Of a stretch of DNA of 23,481 nucleotides, positions 21,701 through 23,481 are shown one piece after another. Below the pieces are notes generated by a model that did not search any database, was not told where the DNA came from, and saw only the letters and a program-made list of their open reading frames with translations. The stretch is from CAZFZQ01 sp964522845. Lineage in GTDB: Bacteria; Patescibacteriota; Patescibacteriia; GCA-002772895. The stretch is taken from positions 1 to 23,481 of the forward strand of contig CAZFZQ010000008.1 in NCBI GenBank assembly GCA_964522845.1. The letters run 5' to 3'. The stretch's first letter is position 1. The number at the start of each line of letters is the position of its first letter. Made by a program: the position numbers and the translations under genes.

Positions 21701-23481
21701 GGAAACTTTTCCGTCAAATGAACTTGAACCGTCAGTGGACAAATCGTGAACAACTGTTGTCCAACTGGAAATCACTAAACCGTTAAGATTTTCAAACGAA
21801 GAATTTGGCAATAAATTATACGCCAAGCCGTTTTCTTTTGAATAAAGTTCGGTGCATCCGGCGTTTTTCGCGTCGCATTTTTCCGCGTTTTTATTCAGAT
21901 AAACCGCGTCGCCGGGCGAGAGGCTCCAATCATTATTAACTTGATTCGCTGAATACGGCCGGCAACCGACATTCTCCGATGAACACGAACCGAAGTCCGT
22001 AGTATTTTGTAAATAGTTTACTTGCTTATTATCGCGCGCTTTATAAGTCAAACAAGTATTAAATTGTTCGGAGCACGTGTCCGCGGAAATGCGCCAGATA
22101 TTTTTTTCTTTAGTGCAATAGCCATAGCCGCCCGTGCAGTTGTTGTTTTCATCTTGCGAAATACAGGAAATGGGATCGGCGCAGATCTCGGCGCGGAAAC
22201 TGCCGGCCGTGGAGGCCAAAGTCGGACCATACATCTTGGCCATACATTGCGTCTTGGGCAAACGTAAAACCCAATTCGGGTCAATCAAATGGCAATACGG
22301 ATGGCTTGCGTCGCGCGCGCCGGTTGTGGGGTTGCAATCGTTAAACGCGTTTACAACCGCTTGCAGATTATTGACGCTCGCGCCCGAACCTTTCATAGCT
22401 GACACAAAGCCGGTCGCGTTTTCCGCGGCCAGTTCAAATCCTACGGGCAAAATGCGGGCTTTGCGTAATTTCACCAAATTACTATAGCAATAACCTTGCC
22501 GGTAACAATCGTTTTGTTCATTGCGCGCGTCTTGTGAAGAAATAAACGGTTTATTGCCATCCAAGTATCCTTTTGCAACCGCCTCCGCCACCGTGAGTGG
22601 CTTTCCTTGATCGGCTTGGCGCACAGCTGCGACAAAACCGTCATCCAAAACGCAATTGTTGATTTGTCTTTCTTCTTCTTTATCCGGACAAGAAGTAAAT
22701 TCCAAAAGCGGGTCATAATTTGTGGAAGTCAAAATCCGCGGCTTTATCAAATCACTATATACCTGTTCGGCCAGGCGGCGGCCGATAGCCGGACCGACGG
22801 GAGAATTGGCATCGCCCGAATTGGCCACATTATCATTGGGCGGGCTATCCTTAAAAATACCCTCCATCACATTCTTCATTGACTGATTTAATAAAGTATT
22901 AGTAAAAGTTGAAAGCATAGTCGGCAAAATAGCATAAGCGCCGTCGCTCAACGCTTGTCCGGAAAGCTGTATGGTTTGGTATGCCTTGGCATAAGGATCT
23001 TCAGCTGTTGTTTTGCTGAATGTATCCTTGACCATCTGGTTCGGCGTGGTTACCCTGCCATTTATAAAATTTTTCACATCTTTCCACCCGCCGGAACTGG
23101 TTCTCTCGGCAATTGCCATGCTTAGTTTGTTTTGCGTGTCGGCGATAATTTTGCTGTTAAACTCAAAAGCGAACTCAAGTTCGCTGTTTCCCGATTCAAA
23201 CATCACGCCGAAATTTTTTAACACTGAACCGTTGCCCAAACTGCTGCCAAATTGATCCCAAGATTTAGTAAATGTATTAAAATCGCATCTCGGCTTGCTG
23301 GAAGCGATTTCCATCTGTTCCAAAGCGCCAAGGCGGATCTTGCCAATCAAAGACAGAGATGGCGCGCAAACATTGAAGCCATATTTGCCCAAAGTACTGT
23401 CGGAAAAATTGGTAATGAAGGTCATGGCGCCGTCCAGTGCCGTATCTTTTACATAATCACCAAAACTTTTTCCATCAAACA
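15794..23481 (-). CDS. Giant Cys-rich extracellular protein (5' end beyond the window)
   Basis: At least 2561 residues. The frame is open through the right edge (…KSFGDYVKDTALDGA precedes the Met at 23425), so that Met is internal. Numbering from it, a module C-x4-[VAQN]-G-C followed by an aromatic occurs seven times: first Cys at 481, 517, 743, 806, 1172, 1336 and 1411. Two jelly-roll, carbohydrate-binding-like domains are suggested at about 536-705 (LLPNSSFENLNGLVISSW … WYDAVQLEEG) and 985-1128 (FQDDFEGGDNGW … FYIDNIILKEAG). The C-terminus (about 2405-2540) resembles a PKD domain (IKADWGDGS, LQHTY, VVVVDNWG). The many paired Cys suggest disulfides outside the cell. A surface adhesin or secretion-associated stalk is a reasonable inference; no catalytic motif was seen. 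Confidence 0.85.
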   Translation of the reverse strand, partial: FDGKSFGDYVKDTALDGAMTFITNFSDSTLGKYGFNVCAPSLSLIGKIRLGALEQMEIASSKPRCDFNTFTKSWDQFGSSLGNGSVLKNFGVMFESGNSELEFAFEFNSKIIADTQNKLSMAIAERTSSGGWKDVKNFINGRVTTPNQMVKDTFSKTTAEDPYAKAYQTIQLSGQALSDGAYAILPTMLSTFTNTLLNQSMKNVMEGIFKDSPPNDNVANSGDANSPVGPAIGRRLAEQVYSDLIKPRILTSTNYDPLLEFTSCPDKEEERQINNCVLDDGFVAAVRQADQGKPLTVAEAVAKGYLDGNKPFISSQDARNEQNDCYRQGYCYSNLVKLRKARILPVGFELAAENATGFVSAMKGSGASVNNLQAVVNAFNDCNPTTGARDASHPYCHLIDPNWVLRLPKTQCMAKMYGPTLASTAGSFRAEICADPISCISQDENNNCTGGYGYCTKEKNIWRISADTCSEQFNTCLTYKARDNKQVNYLQNTTDFGSCSSENVGCRPYSANQVNNDWSLSPGDAVYLNKNAEKCDAKNAGCTELYSKENGLAYNLLPNSSFENLNGLVISSWTTVVHDLSTDGSSSFDGKVSAKVFLGSADELATVAPIKLELNTPYTVSAYAKGSAAGGPSTAVIGARLFTDAAATKPFDTANIISTCNLVQNNSLSKSAVAPSDSFNRFSCSFLTPNQNLYAKIFLSNVGGGAVWYDAVQLEEGSSATPFLSSGYGAVNSVFVKAAPDYLDCQAGTTDSRCVNYAPTCKTEEVGCERYTPKNSSPAVAGSISINDVCPEKCNGYETYRQEKTIYEVAKFPVYLIPSTAKTCNAVDVGCDEFTNLATEAKEYFGYIRQCIKLDPKNWDAFYTWEGSDQTGYQLRAHKLKVGTAQAGEVGAVPAIIDGNYAACAQATFKAPITDPNYNPDCREFYNATGQTSYRLLSKTIIATDECTDYRKTDSNQSDCTGSGGEWNDTAQYCIYHGYKAQSRVCATSANKCRAYAGASASNLRIVFQDDFEGGDNGWKNGAVSSESLSAGGHSYKGSSGAGINKSLAGLVSASGSYSISFWAKGSGEEGMQIAMSDAAHGAGSAVNFSVTLKGDWQYYELGPINTNPSISATPLLSIKLTSGTGFYIDNIILKEAGQKLYLIKNSWTTPAECDQTLQNVLLPQAMLGCKEYTTRAGASVYLKSFSALCRDEAVGCAAFQQTYNTAKDFNEYYNLICSGPTGDCKDSNGKTVCSVGASEYICRFNINDGTLADADYQKLPIYKQSSYKTYEEFAVNISRDAGSAQSGYLIARDESTVETAADKTIYVVDDKKYYCQEKDTTCSALGQPEIYKSTGASAVYYKNSPDNYSQILCTAEDQGCESWTSSKGVDFFKVPKGECEYKNASGGNTGGWYKKGTDTPCYPTFMKNGVYGIWRNADAGFNGSAGVCPETQNGCTEFIDPLDTSAANAKGRPYYLIDNDKLKALENDATCSGKASLTEGCVLLDKTSDINKKWHSFATYFSADQQKKLAKPVDKLSFCGIFPAVFGTTVDPFKPCATDNECPANLTQVFPGIIAPVYTGKCEKIAMDSNTILKVTRDRECGEWLTCKTSYSATDPLTSKAKTVCAEVGLCDKYAAGGGATCANFIVKNPDSGKVLSADNYSKRQVGWGSKEYSGFSIGNQVPVTDVEFRTIGSVASMFGKYGDYQTSFDLKLNKVPNYLVGEVSTCRGYPEQDSPFPSSVAQYDMQGFKSANSCESGQNCECDYTKLAYGGEVANRYITYGNRSVSSGICQGGGDKDGQDCVPGVKFEDDPKRSCGKPEEGGTCLKLKRQDDVIGWSGYCLERDPATPINGDKNQKACLTWLPQDIVPGTRDIYNQFRTAGYVPPLGGGKYYCLQAKGGYVNQAVVNPQNYYLGFLTTFSQEKSRFPYYSPGIMTNPDWMKGCFGTSICGTGESACSGAGAGNTFNRPNECTEGPFIEIAPFPVSAGGNYDPNGWPNFPSITKVGNNWEGNIAETRRIFKVGDAIGGTPVNLIKVGEGATGMFSGEPINKDDIDAMEIKFLDSSYGENFPKGTSFFIQNGRPEKNYIAGSALCDGVKVTDNCAGEAVGSNRIVKTARARSTIEKDANGEYWYWRYDDGETPGKDFKIIDLFAGDKAAFKAVCYSGVATDGQSAFQIRFHFNKTGQLDEVASAHCEVKGSQNSWFKIQLLVHSREKCEAIVDVAASKNAALTNNLWSKNLKNKNKDATVTATSFEPAGLYHYDYEIQPFGSAAADVSPVGKLAWYSFYTMGAHNFAGVPWSCRGKCGTPGVLKDGKYGSDGDNTTVDFDVVASSDKISLKPQDKAISFLRNLFAKVFYSFSYESSGAEFTYKETKCPVDTFGSGGCYDWRKNAAVYPNLKNPQIYSYNPNRKVSNDRFALGQPNALVVNGDVGPVVNISGNQYLAVVRFYAWADSNRMPIVGIKADWGDGSVIETVGGMYQNHKPLCAKSDTEEASVCLNNPEIVCEIEADCPGSACTIKNQMFGNSPDACEEAYFELQHTYTCDKPAGQSCEYTPKVVVVDNWGINSLPAAGSKIILQP

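Noticed and set aside
23423..23425. ATG 23425 as start of the giant protein
   Set aside because: The frame stays open to the window edge with plausible sequence (SFGDYVKDTALDGA), so the Met is most likely internal and the gene is partial.
1..23481. Alternative genetic code (TGA as glycine)
   Set aside because: TGA ends the genes at 1819 and 2455 at sensible protein ends, so the standard code applies.

Overview
The window looks like a scaffold from a Candidate Phyla Radiation (Patescibacteria, probably Parcubacteria-like) genome. Reasons: compact genes that mostly lack a Shine-Dalgarno; a gene set typical of that group (RadA, RecG, ComF, a split type IV secretion/pilus module with VirB4, TraC-like, PrgI and VirB6/TrbL-like proteins, a coiled-coil lytic transglycosylase, a giant Cys-rich surface protein); dense palindromic repeats; and tRNAs without an encoded CCA. 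TGA acts as a stop (ends at 1819 and 2455), so the code is standard and not the SR1/Gracilibacteria code. This assignment is inference from gene content.

Layout. 1-179: 3' end of radA (+), a symmetric terminator, then two adjacent tRNA-Ser genes (-). 485-2585: secreted lytic transglycosylase, small two-helix membrane protein, and tRNA-Arg with anticodon GCG (all +). 2789-4921: recG (+), with two in-frame palindromic insertions. 5017-14874: a minus-strand cluster. In transcription order it is a VirB6/TrbL-like channel protein (14874-12049), an unrecognised repeat-rich 658-aa protein, an S23/four-helix-bundle protein, PrgI, a TraC-like VirB4 N-domain protein, the VirB4 ATPase, a membrane-anchored NTF2-like (VirB8/TcpC-like) protein, and comF. 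14875-15125: structured non-coding DNA with divergent promoters. 15126-15225: a run of N (assembly gap). 15240-15740: a GC-rich lipoprotein gene unlike its neighbours. 15794-23481: a giant Cys-rich extracellular protein (-), open at the right edge.

The secretion genes probably build one envelope-spanning conjugation/pilus-like machine (VirB4 motor, PrgI/VirB3 and VirB6 channel, VirB8-like periplasmic part). No relaxase, VirD4 coupling protein or pilin is visible here. The giant protein could be a surface partner, and ComF suggests a link to DNA uptake; both are inferences.

The most interesting signals are repeat systems. (1) Four junctions of the minus-strand cluster carry an 8-bp-phased TAGGTNNN/CCTANNNN inverted array that starts at the stop codon of the upstream gene. 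In one of them the S23 gene sits in the loop of the array, resembling an autonomous element beside empty, non-autonomous copies. (2) Several palindromic families are inserted in frame in recG, comF and especially the 658-aa protein, where they make up roughly a fifth of the residues. (3) There are leaderless extended -10 promoters and an interlocked terminator/tRNA promoter.
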